51,011 bases of DNA from Chlamydomonas sphaeroides (lineage: Eukaryota; Chlorophyta; Chlorophyceae; Chlamydomonadales; Chlamydomonadaceae): the NCBI GenBank assembly GCA_001662425.1, contig BDDC01000146.1, positions 1,522 to 52,532 of the forward strand, given 5' to 3'. Both the position numbers and the translations under genes were made by a program. Below are positions 1 through 9,960 of the stretch, one piece after another (position 1 is the stretch's first letter; every line of letters starts with the position of its first letter). Under the pieces are notes generated by a model that worked only from the letters and a program-made list of their open reading frames with translations, was not told the DNA's origin and searched no databases.

Positions 1-1
1 C

Positions 2-183
2 GGGGCCCAAGTTGAGGCGGATTTCTATAGCCGCCTGTCTTCGGTTGCGGCCCTTGGCTTGCCGCCGCGTGGGTGGGATGCCGTGCCGCCGGACCACCCC
101 TTCTTGGCCGCGTCGGCGAGCGGGCGGGTAGTGTTTAGGGGACCGCCGGACGTCGCCGACCCGGACTCCAACGATGGCGCTGG
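2..183 (+). CDS. partial coding exon at the left edge, unknown protein
   Basis: Reading from base 2 the plus strand is open for about 60 codons and has ordinary protein composition, including WDAVPPDHPFLAAS and GRVVFRGPPDVAD. It ends in a consensus donor (GG|GTGAGC) at 183/184, leaving phase 2. There is no start codon, so the gene would begin to the left of the window. I could not find a convincing following exon in the next 800 bases, and no family is recognised. It could be an open frame by chance in GC-rich DNA; the donor and the low codon bias toward repeats are the only arguments for it. Confidence 0.3.
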
Positions 184-1049
184 GTGAGCGCGCCTGGTAG
201 GCGTGCCCGTGCGCCTCCTGTGCTTGGGCCTCTGCGGCCCTGATGGGTTCTCAGTGACCGTGATGTGCGCATGTGCTTGGGGTTGGCGCTGACCGAAGAG
301 GGCCCCAGCCTGCAGTTGCACTGGCTGGTGGGCTCCGTTCCAAATGTGTTGCGTGCTGTGCTTGGTGCCAGAGGCTGCATGCTGACTTTGTCGTCTACGC
401 GGTGTGTTGAGTGAGCGGGCGCGCCGGAGGGTGGTATGGAAGCTTTCCCTTGGCCCGAATACCAATCCGGGCGGGGGACATGGGGAATCGGCTGAGGGGA
501 GTTGTCTCCTGGTTGCCGGCTTTGGGGGGCCGTCGGTTTGCCTTCTGTCGCGCCCACTCCATGTAATTACCGCTTCCTAACCAGCCGCACCACTGGATGC
601 AGGCAGGGCATAGGCCACGTGCCGCGCCAACAACCCACAACGCAACCCAGCCGCCCGCCTCATGCCCCAAACCACCCCTGGTCCACAGAGAACGTCCCGC
701 CGGAGCAAGCCGCCAAGGCCGTGGGCGGGACGATGGACCTGAGCGGTCTGAGCGCGCGCAGTGGCCTGGACTAGGGGCGAGGAAAGGGCACGAAGCAGGG
801 ATGACAGCGGAGCTCGCGATTGATTGAGGCCGTAGAGAGCCCCGACAGGGCAGCGACCCGGGCGCGCGCACGGGCTGGGACAAACGGGGGCAGCCGGCCC
901 GTGGGCCAGCCGTGGCAAGCAAGGAGGCGTTGGCGGGTGGTACACGACGTCGGCCCAGTGGTGGGAGGCGACGCGCGGGGGCTGGCAAGAATCCATGTGC
1001 AACACGTCCGCCAGCGCAACCTGCTACGTGTCCCCCCCAAAACATAGTA
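184..1049. other. no supported gene
   Basis: Open frames exist on both strands but none shows a domain, a credible splice chain or a good start. The stretch may hold introns or a 3' untranslated region of the edge gene. It ends at the target-site duplication of the hAT-type element. Confidence 0.4.
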
Positions 1050-1057
1050 GGCCGGCT
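1050..1057 (+). repeat. left target-site duplication
   Basis: GGCCGGCT, identical to bases 1581-1588 on the other side of the element. Confidence 0.85.
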
Positions 1058-1580
1058 CAGGGGTCGTATCTTCCATCGATTTCATCGATTTGATCGATTC
1101 CATTTGACAACAATCGGACCCTGATCGATACACTTATCGATAAGCTTGGAAATCGATGGCATGATCGATACCATGGAACAATCGTTTTTGCACGGGAAGG
1201 CATGGTGATCGACACCACGTCGTCGCGCCCGGATCGTGGCGGGGGGTGGGGTCGGGTAGTCGGACGGGGTAGGCATACGCACGAGGCACGCGGAAGGCCG
1301 TTTCCTGCCTATTGACCTCTACCCTCTAGGCGCAGCGACCCCAGCAACATATAATGAAGACGCATACACGCTTGGTGTTGACAGTAGCCTTGTTTAATGC
1401 CTTGACACCCGCCAATCGATGGGACACCCCGGATTTGACGCCTTGATCGACACCACGTCGATCGATCGGACACCGCCGATTTGACCCCTTGATCGATACC
1501 ACGGGTCGATAGGACGGTCCCTAAAAAGGCGGGCGATCGATAGGCTTTCCGATACCCCCCAAAGTAAGATACGACCCCTG
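1058..1580. mobile_element. non-autonomous hAT-type DNA transposon (MITE-like), 523 bp
   Basis: The ends are perfect 15-bp inverted repeats, CAGGGGTCGTATCTT at 1058-1072 and its exact reverse complement at 1566-1580. They are flanked by a perfect 8-bp direct repeat GGCCGGCT at 1050-1057 and 1581-1588. Eight-base target duplications and termini beginning CAGGG are hallmarks of the hAT superfamily. The interior has no transposase and no long open frame, so the element depends on an enzyme supplied elsewhere. Instead it is packed with ATCGAT/ATCGAC-type motifs, including a 17-bp direct repeat at 1206-1222 and 1444-1460, which could be subterminal transposase-binding sites (inference). Undecayed ends and duplication suggest a recent insertion. 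Confidence 0.88.
1422..1513 (+). repeat. two-copy 46-bp tandem repeat inside the hAT-type element
   Basis: The unit beginning GGACACC...GATTTGAC...CTTGATCGA recurs at 1422 and 1468 with a few substitutions. Both copies contain the TGATCGA(C/T)ACCACG core also seen at 1206. It resembles the repeated subterminal motifs of hAT elements. Confidence 0.6.
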
Positions 1581-1588
1581 GGCCGGCT
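1581..1588 (+). repeat. right target-site duplication
   Basis: GGCCGGCT, identical to bases 1050-1057. Confidence 0.85.
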
Positions 1589-1857
1589 GGCCGCGGTCCT
1601 AGCAATGACTATGATCGCCGCATCCGCCTATTACCTGCAGCGACCGCACATTACATGGAACGTAAGCGCTACAGGCCGAATCTTGTCGTCCCCACCTCCC
1701 CCAGCCAACGGGGGCCGGGGGTCGCTCAGGGCAGGCGGGGGGCTGCCAGGTCCATGCCGGCAACAACCTGCTAGGGCAGCCATGCCTAGACCCGCCCCGT
1801 GTCCTGCGCTATTGCAGCGCCCTGGCAGCCGAGCTCCGCGTTCGACACGCCGTACTG

Positions 1858-2718
1858 GTGGTGGCTGACCGTGACAGCGCTGCCGGAGCAGCAGCGTACC
1901 GGGCCCACACGGCATGGGTCTCGGGGTTTCACCCGACGCAGGGGCACTACGTGCCGTACGTGCTGAACATGGTGATGCGCTGGGATGCCATGTGCTCAAC
2001 CCCCGGCGACCTGGAAGCGCGGCCGCTAGCAATCATCGACACAGGCAGCGGAGGCGCCAACATCCGCGCCAAACGGCAGACTCACGAAGCGACAACCCCA
2101 TGGGGGCTCGTTCTGGTCGAAGGGCAGAGCGTGGACAGCACCGGCCACGCAACCGCCTTGTCGTGCCAGAATGGGCAATGGTTACACCACGATAGCCTCC
2201 GCAACGAACCCACTGAGCTCCGGACGACAACAGACTGGGGCAGGCTGCGCGGGGCAGGCTGCGCTGACCCTGCAACGATGCTACATCCTCGATACCCCGC
2301 ACATGCCTATCGACCTGCGGGGCGTGGGCGCGCCGGCCGGGTGGCAGCCACAAGCGCCGAAGGCCCTACAGCCACCGCACGCCGCGGACAACCAGAGGCC
2401 GCGACCAAGAGGCCCAACACAACAGCTGCAACGCGACCAGACCGCCCCCCCCCCACACAGACCGGCGGACCGCAGCCCTACCCCGCACGCAGCGCGAAAG
2501 AAGGCAGCATCAGCAGGCAAGGAAGGCCGAAGGGGCAACCGCGACCGGCCCACCGCCTGCACCGCACCAGCCCCGCCAAGAGGGCCCTACAACACCGCCA
2601 GTACGGCAAACCCTCACAGCGCCAACGGCCCTTGCCCCGCGAACATATGCGCGTCGCAGCAAGACGCAGCCTGACGCCGGTCTGGCGCAGACGTTTGCCA
2701 AGAAGCAGAAACAGATAA
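1858..2718 (+). pseudogene. LINE ORF1-like region with a cysteine-peptidase-like segment
   Basis: An open frame of about 286 codons without an ATG start. The segment STGHATALSCQNGQWLHHDS has the His-containing strand followed by a Trp and an Asp/Ser turn seen in papain-fold ubiquitin peptidases (OTU, USP and Josephin types); GHYVPYV lies upstream. Algal Dualen-type LINEs are known to encode a cysteine peptidase, which suits the position before the endonuclease. The catalytic Cys is not obvious, so the peptidase call is tentative. The rest of the frame (codons ~150 on) is a basic, Pro/Arg-rich tail like the nucleic-acid-binding tails of LINE ORF1 proteins. Confidence 0.45.
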
Positions 2719-2846
2719 CACTGACAGCCGCCTGGGCGCGCCCGGCGGGCGCGCGAGGGCCACAACGTGCACAACAACCGCCAGCCGCAACGGCGCCAGC
2801 CGCACACGCCCACGCAGCCAGACCCACCTCCACTGGGCACCTGCGC

Positions 2847-3887
2847 GTGGCCATCCTCCACGTCCAGGGTCTTCATGTTAACCGGGAAGCCGTACAGCAC
2901 GAAGTCAACCTCACGGACCCGCACATAGTTGTGCTGACGGAGACAAAGACCACCGCCGGGAGCACGGTGCAGTGCAGCGCCTCCAAGCGCACGCTTGCCG
3001 GCTTCCAGACATATCTGCACAGCGCGCCGCGCGGCAAGGGCCTCCGAGGGTCGGCCGGCGTCGGCATCGCCCTCGCCGAGAGCATGGTAGGCAGCGGGTA
3101 CGTTACCTGCACAGCCCCGCAGGCTCTGCAGGGCTACTTGTGCCACGCCCGAATCGCCAACCCAGGGAGCACCACGCTCAACGGCATGGGCGTTTACGTG
3201 GCCGAGGCGCGCAGCGTACGCGCCCCCATATACACCTTCATCAAAGAGGCCACAGCGCAGGCTAAAAAGCTAGAGGAGACATTGATTGTCGCGGGAGACT
3301 TCAACGCAGTAGCGCATGCCAGCGAGTGCTCCACAGGGGTGTTCGACACGGCTGACGTGCAGCACCAGGCCTTCCTCGCCGCCAGCAAGCCGGCGCCGCT
3401 GTGGCGCCCGGGCAGCACGCCACCGCGGCAGCACACCTACGGGCAGTGGCAGGGGCACAGGCTCGTACACCACAGCAGGATAGATGACATCCTGCTGTGC
3501 GAAGCGACACGCGCAGTTCTTGGAGCTGGGGCCCCCGGCGCCTCAGAGCACGTTAGCGAGAGCAGCCCGGGCAGCCTGGACCACCGCGAAATACGTAGCA
3601 GCTGTCAAACTGCACCCCGCGCCGCTGCGCCCGTCCGCCCCGCCCCGAGACCCCAACGCACCGCCCACCTTCGCGGACATGGAGCGCCCGCTGGGAGCGG
3701 CTGTCCGCGCCGCCGTCGAGCGGGATTTAGAAGCCCGCTTACAGCTGAGGTGGTCGACTTCGAGAGTAGCCTCCAGCCCGTCAGAGAGGCCATCACCGCC
3801 GCGGTCCACAATCTGCGCGAGAGCACAGGGGCGGGGGGGAGGCCGCGTACGAGACCATTAAGCGCCTGCGATCCCACCCAAACATAG
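2847..3887 (+). pseudogene. LINE endonuclease (exonuclease/endonuclease/phosphatase fold)
   Basis: The first 225 codons read as an APE-type endonuclease. ILHVQGLHVNREAV and PHIVVLTETKT are the N-terminal strand and the metal-binding Glu; IVAGDFNAVAHAS carries the GDFN motif; SRIDDILL is the SRID signature near the end. In retrotransposition this domain nicks target DNA to prime reverse transcription. There is no ATG at the frame start, the final SDH motif is absent, and past codon 230 the frame becomes non-homologous, showing a frameshift near 3530. A downstream frame at 3929-4339 carries a Lys/Arg-rich linker expected between endonuclease and reverse transcriptase. Confidence 0.75.
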
Positions 3888-4573
3888 CAGGCGCCGACGT
3901 TGAAGGCCTGGCCAGCGCGCTGCATCATGTGGTGGACCGCATGCTGGGCGCCATGATCAGCCACTGCCCCCTCAAGCCGTCAACGGCACGTATCCACCCC
4001 AAGCGGGCGCAGGCCAAGCGCCTACGACTCCTGTACGACAGGCAGCGAGAGCTCAAGGCCCGCCGGACGGAGCTGAGTAAAGCCGCGGCGGCCATCCCCG
4101 CCCAGACAGACACACCGCCGGCCCCCACAGCAACCGAGGGACCCACTAGGGACGAGAGAGACATGGGACGGCTTGCCGCTGCCGCGACGCCCGGCACCTG
4201 GGGGGCAACGCCGTGGGCGGCCACGTCAGGGCACCACGACGGTAGCGAAAGCGACAGCAGCGGCGACGACAGCGACGTAACAGGGAGCGGCCAGCGGACA
4301 GCAAGACGCAGGAGGCCGCGCCCCGCGAGGCCCGGATAGCCCAGCAGCCGCCTGGGCCCACGCTTCCCAACCCGGACGCACCTCCCGCAGCGACAATGGA
4401 CGACGCCGCCTGCAGGGCAGAGCTACGGGCCATGAACCCGCAAATCTAGGAACTCAAAGCAATGACACGCATCACCAAGATGCGCAAACACTTCCGAGCG
4501 GCTGGCTAAGAGCCCCCAGCTGGGCCACGCCTCGATCTTCCGCAAGCCAGAGGGGCCGAGGGGCCTACTCGCA

Positions 4574-5278
4574 GTGCAGTGCCCCCGCACGAAAACCCTA
4601 CACACGGAGCCCAGCGGCTACAACGAGTTGATAGAAGACTACTTCCGTAGGATGCACAAACCCTCGCTCGGCGAGCGGACAGGCAAGTTCAGGCCGGGGG
4701 AGCGGCCCGACGATCCGATCTGGGAATCCAAGGGGGCCCCGGACCAGTTCACGCTTACACGCGTCAGGGACCCGGGCGCGCACTCCATGCTGCCCAACGT
4801 TGCGTGCACAGCAAACATGGCCACCTGCCTGAAGAGGTTGGCCCTCAACAAGGCCCCAGGCCCGGACGGGGTCCCCAACGAGCTCATCAAATTCCTGCCC
4901 GATTACTACACGCGAGCGCTGCACACTCTGTACCAACTGGTGTACGTGACATACACCACACCGCGCCGCTGGACCGAGTCGGATACGAGCCTTATGTACA
5001 AGAAGAAGGATCCGGCCGAGGGTAGCAACTATCGGCCCATCACCCTGGCAAACACGATTAACAAGCTATACGCGGCACTGCTCACCCGCGCAACCAGCCA
5101 GGCCGCAGCACCGAACAGGTGGTTTGGCACCGCGAACGACGGGTTCACAGAGACGGGCCGCCAGATCCGCAACTTGCAGTACCTGGTGAAGTGCGCGGCC
5201 CTGTGCGGACAAAATCTCTACGTGTCCTATCTCGACTTCAGCTATGCGTTCGACAGCATCAAACACGACCGCTGCTGA
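4574..5278 (+). pseudogene. LINE reverse transcriptase, N-terminal half
   Basis: The 234-codon frame contains clear non-LTR reverse transcriptase blocks: LNKAPGPDGVPNELIKFLP (motif 1), NYRPITLANTINKLYAALL (motif 2) and SYLDFSYAFDSIKHD, which holds motif A with its catalytic Asp. A stop at 5276-5278 breaks the protein directly after motif A. The sense continues one frame over (LLTFMYNIGMPTDLTEAVRD) from about 5272, so this is a frameshift rather than a natural end. Motif C (YADD) is not recoverable. The enzyme would copy the element RNA into DNA at the nicked target. Confidence 0.85.
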
Positions 5279-5699
5279 CCTTCATGTACAACATCGGCAT
5301 GCCAACGGACCTCACAGAGGCCGTCAGGGACATATATGCACACGCAGACACCTCGGTGCGTAGCCACAACGGCCGCACACAGTCACGCATGCCATCCAAC
5401 CCCCTCCCCCTCCCCACCCACCAAACAGAGATTGGGCTGCGTCTCTGCGCCCAACACCTACCGAGTACCGACACGGGCCACAGGGGCGAGCAGGTAGGCC
5501 CCGTATGCATGAGAGAGACGGCCGCGCGCCTCTGGACGTGCAACGTGTCACTTCCGCGCGTGCTGCCTACCCTGCCGGCGACAGTGCCAACTGATGCGCA
5601 ACGAGAAACCCTGCCCCGCGGGCCAGATTGGCAATTGCGCACTGCAGGCGCACCCACGTTCAGTACAGTCTACACATCGCTTTCAAAAGCCAAATCATG

Positions 5700-6105
5700 C
5701 TCATAAGCCGCGACGGAGCAAACAGCCAACGGCAGAGCTGCAGCTGGCCGCAGACCGCAGCACGTGCTGCAGTGCACGTGGAAGCCACAGCCGGCCCCGC
5801 TCCACCAGCTAGCGACAGGCGGCCAGGTGGCCCGCGCTGGCGGCCGCCACCATCACCGCGCCCCAGCCTTCTCTGGTTAGGTCGCAGCCGGCCACCTCAG
5901 CAGCCACCTCCAGGTTGGGCCGAACCCCGGGTGCCGCGGTTATGCGCACTAGCCCGCACTGCTGCTTCGACAACGTCACGAAACGCATGGCGCCAGCAGC
6001 GGCCCCATTGGCAGCGAAGGAGTGCGACCGCACGGGGTCCGACAGCCGGCGGATGGCGGTGTGGTCGGCGTCGGCGCGCTCAGCCGTCGCCTGGGGGCCA
6101 TGAGG
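5700..6105 (-). pseudogene. F-box/ankyrin family gene fragment
   Basis: Read on the minus strand, this repeats the N-terminal part of the intact paralog at 6800-8323. TAIRRLSDPVRSHSFAANG matches TTIRLSQPVPPHAFASKW, and GVRPNLEVAAEVAGCDL matches GVQPNLVLAAEAARCDL. The conserved Trp of the CRWL motif has become a TAG stop (5809-5811, TGG to TAG). Weaker matches (GQLQLCRWLF) continue in another frame to about 5700, where LINE sequence begins. No start codon or F-box is left upstream. It is the most downstream and most decayed copy of a three-copy tandem cluster. Confidence 0.65.
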
Positions 6106-6799
6106 CAGTGATGTGTGGATGTTTGGTGTTCCGAACGCTTCGGCAATTTTCGAAACGGAGGCAGGGATGGCACTGGCAGTGCCTCACGCCCAGCAGTCAC
6201 ATGCGTGCCAGGGATCTTGATCGCCCAGCAGGCTGGGGCCTTAAGGTGCGAGGTTGCGTACGACCAGAGCCCAGCCGCCTCACCTGCAGGGGCGTGCTGC
6301 GCTGCCACAATGCCGCCGCGCCGCACCGCCTGCTCGCCAGGAAACGACAACAGCATGCAGCAGCATGGACAGCAGGGGCAGCGCGAAGTCAGCCTGCTGG
6401 TAAGGTACTTTAGCGTGTGAAGTGCGCAGGGTGCGGCGCAAGTCAGGGACGGGTCGCGGGCAAGGGTCGCGGGCAAGGGACCAAGCCTGCAAGCCGGCGC
6501 AGCGGGCAGCAGCACGGGCGTGCGGGCAAGAGCACCCCCAAGCAAGACCACGGGGCACAGCCCGTTTAAGCGTGGGGCAGCTGGCTTTCTGCTGCCACCC
6601 AGGGCCAGTTTGCGTCGAATCACGCGTAGTAGTTGTGTAGTGCAATGGGCATAACTGTGTGCAGTTCCCAGGACATACTGCAAGCCAGCGAGGCCTTGGC
6701 ATTGCAAGTGCGCCAACGCAATAGCAAATACCGACAGCTAACCACGCACACGGGCGCAGCTCCTGCCCCGCCCTGCTGCCCAAACGGCGCGCGGGAACA
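6106..6799. other. spacer between ankyrin copies, no supported gene
   Basis: No open frame shows a domain. A 13-bp unit (GTCGCGGGCAAGG) is tandemly doubled near 6450-6477. The stretch may include the 3' untranslated region, or a last exon, of the intact ankyrin gene. Confidence 0.4.
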
Positions 6800-8323
6800 C
6801 TATGCCCACCCGTCCTGTCGACGTCGGGGGACGATCCCAACGAAGCGTGTCGGTCGCACCCCTCGCTTCCGGCCGCTACCCACCTCCCTGCTGCAGGCGC
6901 TACGCCGCTGTGCCAGCAGCCACTGCATCGCCTCCTCGCAGCCCGAAGCCCTCACAGCGTTGACCGCCGAGTCCGTCCAAAGCAGCAGCGGGCGTCTGCC
7001 GGCAGCTGCCGCCGCAGCGCCCAGCAGCACCTCCTCCGCGCGAGCCATGAGCGACACGTCGCCATGCTTGGCGACTGCGGCCGCCGCCCTCTCCTTGTCA
7101 GGGCCGCTCATCCGCCGCACGGCCTCCGGCGGCAGAAGCGCTTCCAGCGCCCAGGCCGTGACAGCCTCATCCGCGGCTCGCTCCAGCAAGCTGACGGCAT
7201 CCGGCTTTGCGCCGCGCGACATGAGCAGCCGCAGCGCCGGCACGCTGCCAACAGCGGACGCGGCCACATAGCACGTGAGCGTCAGGATCCAGGCGTTGAC
7301 CGTGTCGCCGTCCAGCACGTACTCGATGGCCGCCGCGTTGCCGGTCGTTGCCGCGGCCTCCAGCACAGCTATGGCGTCGAAGGGGCAGCCGCGGGACCGC
7401 AGCCACGCCAGCCGCGCGGGGGCATCGGCGCCGGAGCTGGCGGCAGCTGCTTCGCAGGCGCCAAGTGCGCCCTGCGGCCGGCCGCCCAGCTCTGCCGCCA
7501 GCCACTCGAACTTGGCGGCCCAGTCGGGTGTGGGGCTGGCGGCAGTGGCCTCCAGCGGCGCTGCAGCAGTCGTGAGGCAGGCTCGGAAGCGGCGCATGGC
7601 GGACAGCTCACACCCCTTCGCGGCGGCCGCAAGGAGACCGACCCGCTGCTGCTGCGAGAGCGCCGCTACTGCTTCGGCTGCGGATGCCCCGTCGCCCGAC
7701 CGCAGCCGCAGCAGCCCCTCTGCCAGATCGGGGTGGCCGCCCTCCAGAGCGGCCTCCACGTTTCGCAGCTCACAGTCGCAGCCGCCCTCGCACAGGAGCC
7801 AGGGGCACACGTCCTGCTGACCAGCCCGTGCAGCTGCGCTCAGCGTTTCGCCATCCGCCCGGCAGCAGCCTTTATCTATCAGCCAGCGGCAGGCCTCTAG
7901 CTGGCCCGCGCCCGCGGCAGCCTCCATCGCGCCAGATGACCGCAAGTCGCATCGGGCCGCTTCTGCTGCAAGCACCAGGTTGGGCTGCACGCCGGATGCC
8001 GCCGTGAGGCACACCAGCTGGCGCCGCTTGGCCAGGGTCAGGGATCGCGTGGATGCGCCAGCGCTCCATTTTGAAGCGAAGGCGTGGGGCGGCACCGGTT
8101 GCGATAGCCGGATGGTGGTGAAGTCCGGGCCCAAAAACTCCTCGGCAGCGGCCGGGCACACCGATCGCCAGGTGCCCGCGACCTCGTTGCGTGACAGTCG
8201 GGCACCAATGTTTAAGAGCACACACAGCGGCAGCCCCTGCCAGGCGGTAGGGTCCGGCTCATCGGGCTGAGGCGCGACAGTGTAAAAGACTACCGCGTCG
8301 GCCTTTGCCTCAAGATTTGACAT
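6800..8323 (-). CDS. F-box-like ankyrin-repeat protein (507 aa)
   Basis: A single-exon frame starting ATG at 8323. Residues ~28-60 (LPLCVLLNIGARLSRNEVAG followed by a Trp-Arg-x-Val-Cys) look like a short F-box; the family would use this to bind SKP1 in an SCF ubiquitin ligase. Degenerate ankyrin-type units follow from ~115 to ~430, each with a pattern like AAAGAGQLEACRWLIDKGC or AASAVGSVPALRLLMSRGA; these would hold the substrate. Such proteins form large lineage-specific families in chlorophyte algae. The C-terminus is unsure: a possible donor (GAG|GTGGGT, boundary 6884) matches the position of a strong donor (GAG|GTAAGT) in the neighbouring degenerate copy, so the last 28 codons may be intron and a further exon may exist. 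No target is predicted. Confidence 0.8.
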   Translation of the reverse strand: MSNLEAKADAVVFYTVAPQPDEPDPTAWQGLPLCVLLNIGARLSRNEVAGTWRSVCPAAAEEFLGPDFTTIRLSQPVPPHAFASKWSAGASTRSLTLAKRRQLVCLTAASGVQPNLVLAAEAARCDLRSSGAMEAAAGAGQLEACRWLIDKGCCRADGETLSAAARAGQQDVCPWLLCEGGCDCELRNVEAALEGGHPDLAEGLLRLRSGDGASAAEAVAALSQQQRVGLLAAAAKGCELSAMRRFRACLTTAAAPLEATAASPTPDWAAKFEWLAAELGGRPQGALGACEAAAASSGADAPARLAWLRSRGCPFDAIAVLEAAATTGNAAAIEYVLDGDTVNAWILTLTCYVAASAVGSVPALRLLMSRGAKPDAVSLLERAADEAVTAWALEALLPPEAVRRMSGPDKERAAAAVAKHGDVSLMARAEEVLLGAAAAAAGRRPLLLWTDSAVNAVRASGCEEAMQWLLAQRRSACSREVGSGRKRGVRPTRFVGIVPRRRQDGWA

Positions 8324-8625
8324 GCTTCTTGAGTGCTGTTCAGGTCATTTATGTGTAATACACGGAAGATAAAGAAACAACAAATGTGCGCCCTGCTATG
8401 GATTTTAGTTCTGAACTTGGTTCCAAAGCGCAATCAAACGCGAAGCTTCATGGTCCATGGCAAGCATCACATGTGCTTAGCTAAAAGCACGCCGAGTGCC
8501 GTGCGTGCAGTACCCGTCGCTCCCCGCAGCAAACCCCGGCCAACCCTGCACGGGCACTCGAGAGGATCGTTCCTTCGCCGCGGCATCCTAACGGCCATGC
8601 CAGGTTGCAATCAATGATTACATTA
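8324..8625. other. upstream region of the ankyrin gene
   Basis: AT-richer than its surroundings at 8330-8460. It probably contains the promoter and 5' leader of the minus-strand ankyrin gene. No specific element is recognised. Confidence 0.35.
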
Positions 8626-9960
8626 TTACCTAACATGTCGATGTGACCGCAGCACCATGCCCATGTCTGTTGACTCCACCGCTAGCCAGGATGCACCAGC
8701 GCGTGACCGACCCCTCCCTCCGGCCGGTACGTAATAACTTACCTCTGTGCGGGCTCGGCGCTGCTCCTCCGCCAGCCACTCAATCGCCTCCTGGCAGCCC
8801 GATTTCTCAGCAGCGCGACGTGTCGAGTCTTTCCAGAGCTGCAGCGGCGTGCCAGCGCCAGCTCCCGCCGCCGCCGCCGCCGCCCCCAGCAGCACCTCCC
8901 CCGCGCGGACCATGAGCGACACGTCGCCGTGCTTGGCGACGACTGCGGCAGCAGCCTTGCTCATCTACTCACGGCTCATGTTGCGCGCTGCCTCCGGTAG
9001 CAGCGCCTCCACCGCCCAGGCCGCGACTGCCGTACCGCCCGCACGGGATAGCAAGTGAAGGGCATCAGGCCAGGCGCCGCACGACGCCAGCAGCGGCACG
9101 CCTCCGCCGACGCATAGCACGCCTCCGTCAGTTTCTGGTCAAGGACAATGTCGGGCGCTGGCACGTACCAGATGGCGGACGTGTTGCCGGCCTTGGCCGC
9201 AGACGTGACCTGCCACCGCGGCTCCTTGAGTGCTTTGCGCGTGCCGGCTAATGCGTCTGCCGGCTTCAACGAACAGCTCCACACCCACGCAGCGCACCTG
9301 CACCTGCACCTGTACCTGCACCTGCACCTGCCGGACGGGGCAGGGGCCAGGTGGGGCGCAGCCGGCGGCGGCAGCGCCTCGGCCCCCCCCCCCCATGTCG
9401 CGATGCTGGGGTCCCAAGCGCGGCCCAGACCAGTGCAGCTGAGCCGCGAGCGAGGCCGCGAGGCCACCACCAGGCACCAGCAGCTGCAGCGCCGGCAGGC
9501 TGCCGGCCCACGCCGCAGTGAGGCACGCGGGGCCCATGGTGTTGCCGCCGCTACGTCCAGGCCTGCCGCGGGGCCACGATTCGCAAGCGCGCACTCAGTC
9601 GCTGTGGCGCTGCCTGCCTCTTCCGCGGCATGGAGTGCGGCCGTCGGCGCATAAGGGCAGCCTCGGCCGCTCGCCGGCTACCTCAGCAGCCAGAGGCAGG
9701 TTGAGCTGCGCAACCCTGTCACCGCCGTGAGGCACACCAGCCGGCGCCGCTTGGCCAGCGTCTGCGACCCCGTCTATCCGCCCCGCAGCGCTCTACTTGG
9801 AAGCGAATGCGTGGGGCCGCACGGACGCCGCCCGACATCCGAGCGGAGTGTGATCCGGGCTGGCGGGCAGAGAATTACTCGCGAGCAGCGCGGCTTCGCG
9901 AACCGTAGGTGCCCGCCGCGTCGTTGCGCGGCAGCCGATCATTGATGCGGAAGACTGAAT
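8626..9960 (-). pseudogene. degenerate tandem copy of the F-box/ankyrin gene
   Basis: Minus-strand pieces in changing frames match the intact copy in order. SQTLAKRRRLVCLTA lies near 9740-9770, AAKAGNTSAIWYVPAPDIV near 9150-9200, CYASAEACRCWRRAAPG near 9060-9120, and VAKHGDVSLMVRAGEVLLGA at 8870-8945. At least two frameshifts separate them, and a stop precedes the last block. The final piece ends in a consensus donor (GAG|GTAAGT, boundary 8743), suggesting the ancestral gene had a further exon. A CACCTG hexamer array interrupts the ankyrin region. No intact start or F-box is left. Confidence 0.7.
9295..9330 (+). repeat. CACCTG hexanucleotide microsatellite, 6 copies
   Basis: Six CACCTG units in a row, one changed to TACCTG, inside the degenerate ankyrin copy. 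Confidence 0.9.

Larger units (their letters stand above)
1605..5700 (+). mobile_element. decayed LINE (APE-type non-LTR retrotransposon)
   Basis: On the plus strand come, in order, a peptidase-like ORF, an apurinic-type endonuclease and a reverse transcriptase, the layout of L1/Dualen-type elements of green algae. Reading frame is lost several times: around 3500-3930 between endonuclease and linker, at about 4340-4570, and at 5275 inside the reverse transcriptase. No YADD-type motif or RNase H is readable after 5280, so the copy is dead. Both ends are uncertain. I set the left end just after the hAT element and the right end where homology to the F-box/ankyrin pseudogene begins, about 5700. 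No poly-A tail or target duplication was found. Confidence 0.75.

Noticed and set aside
9388..9398. Poly-C tract as a regulatory element
   Set aside because: Lies in a dead ankyrin copy and looks like ordinary homopolymer expansion in GC-rich DNA.
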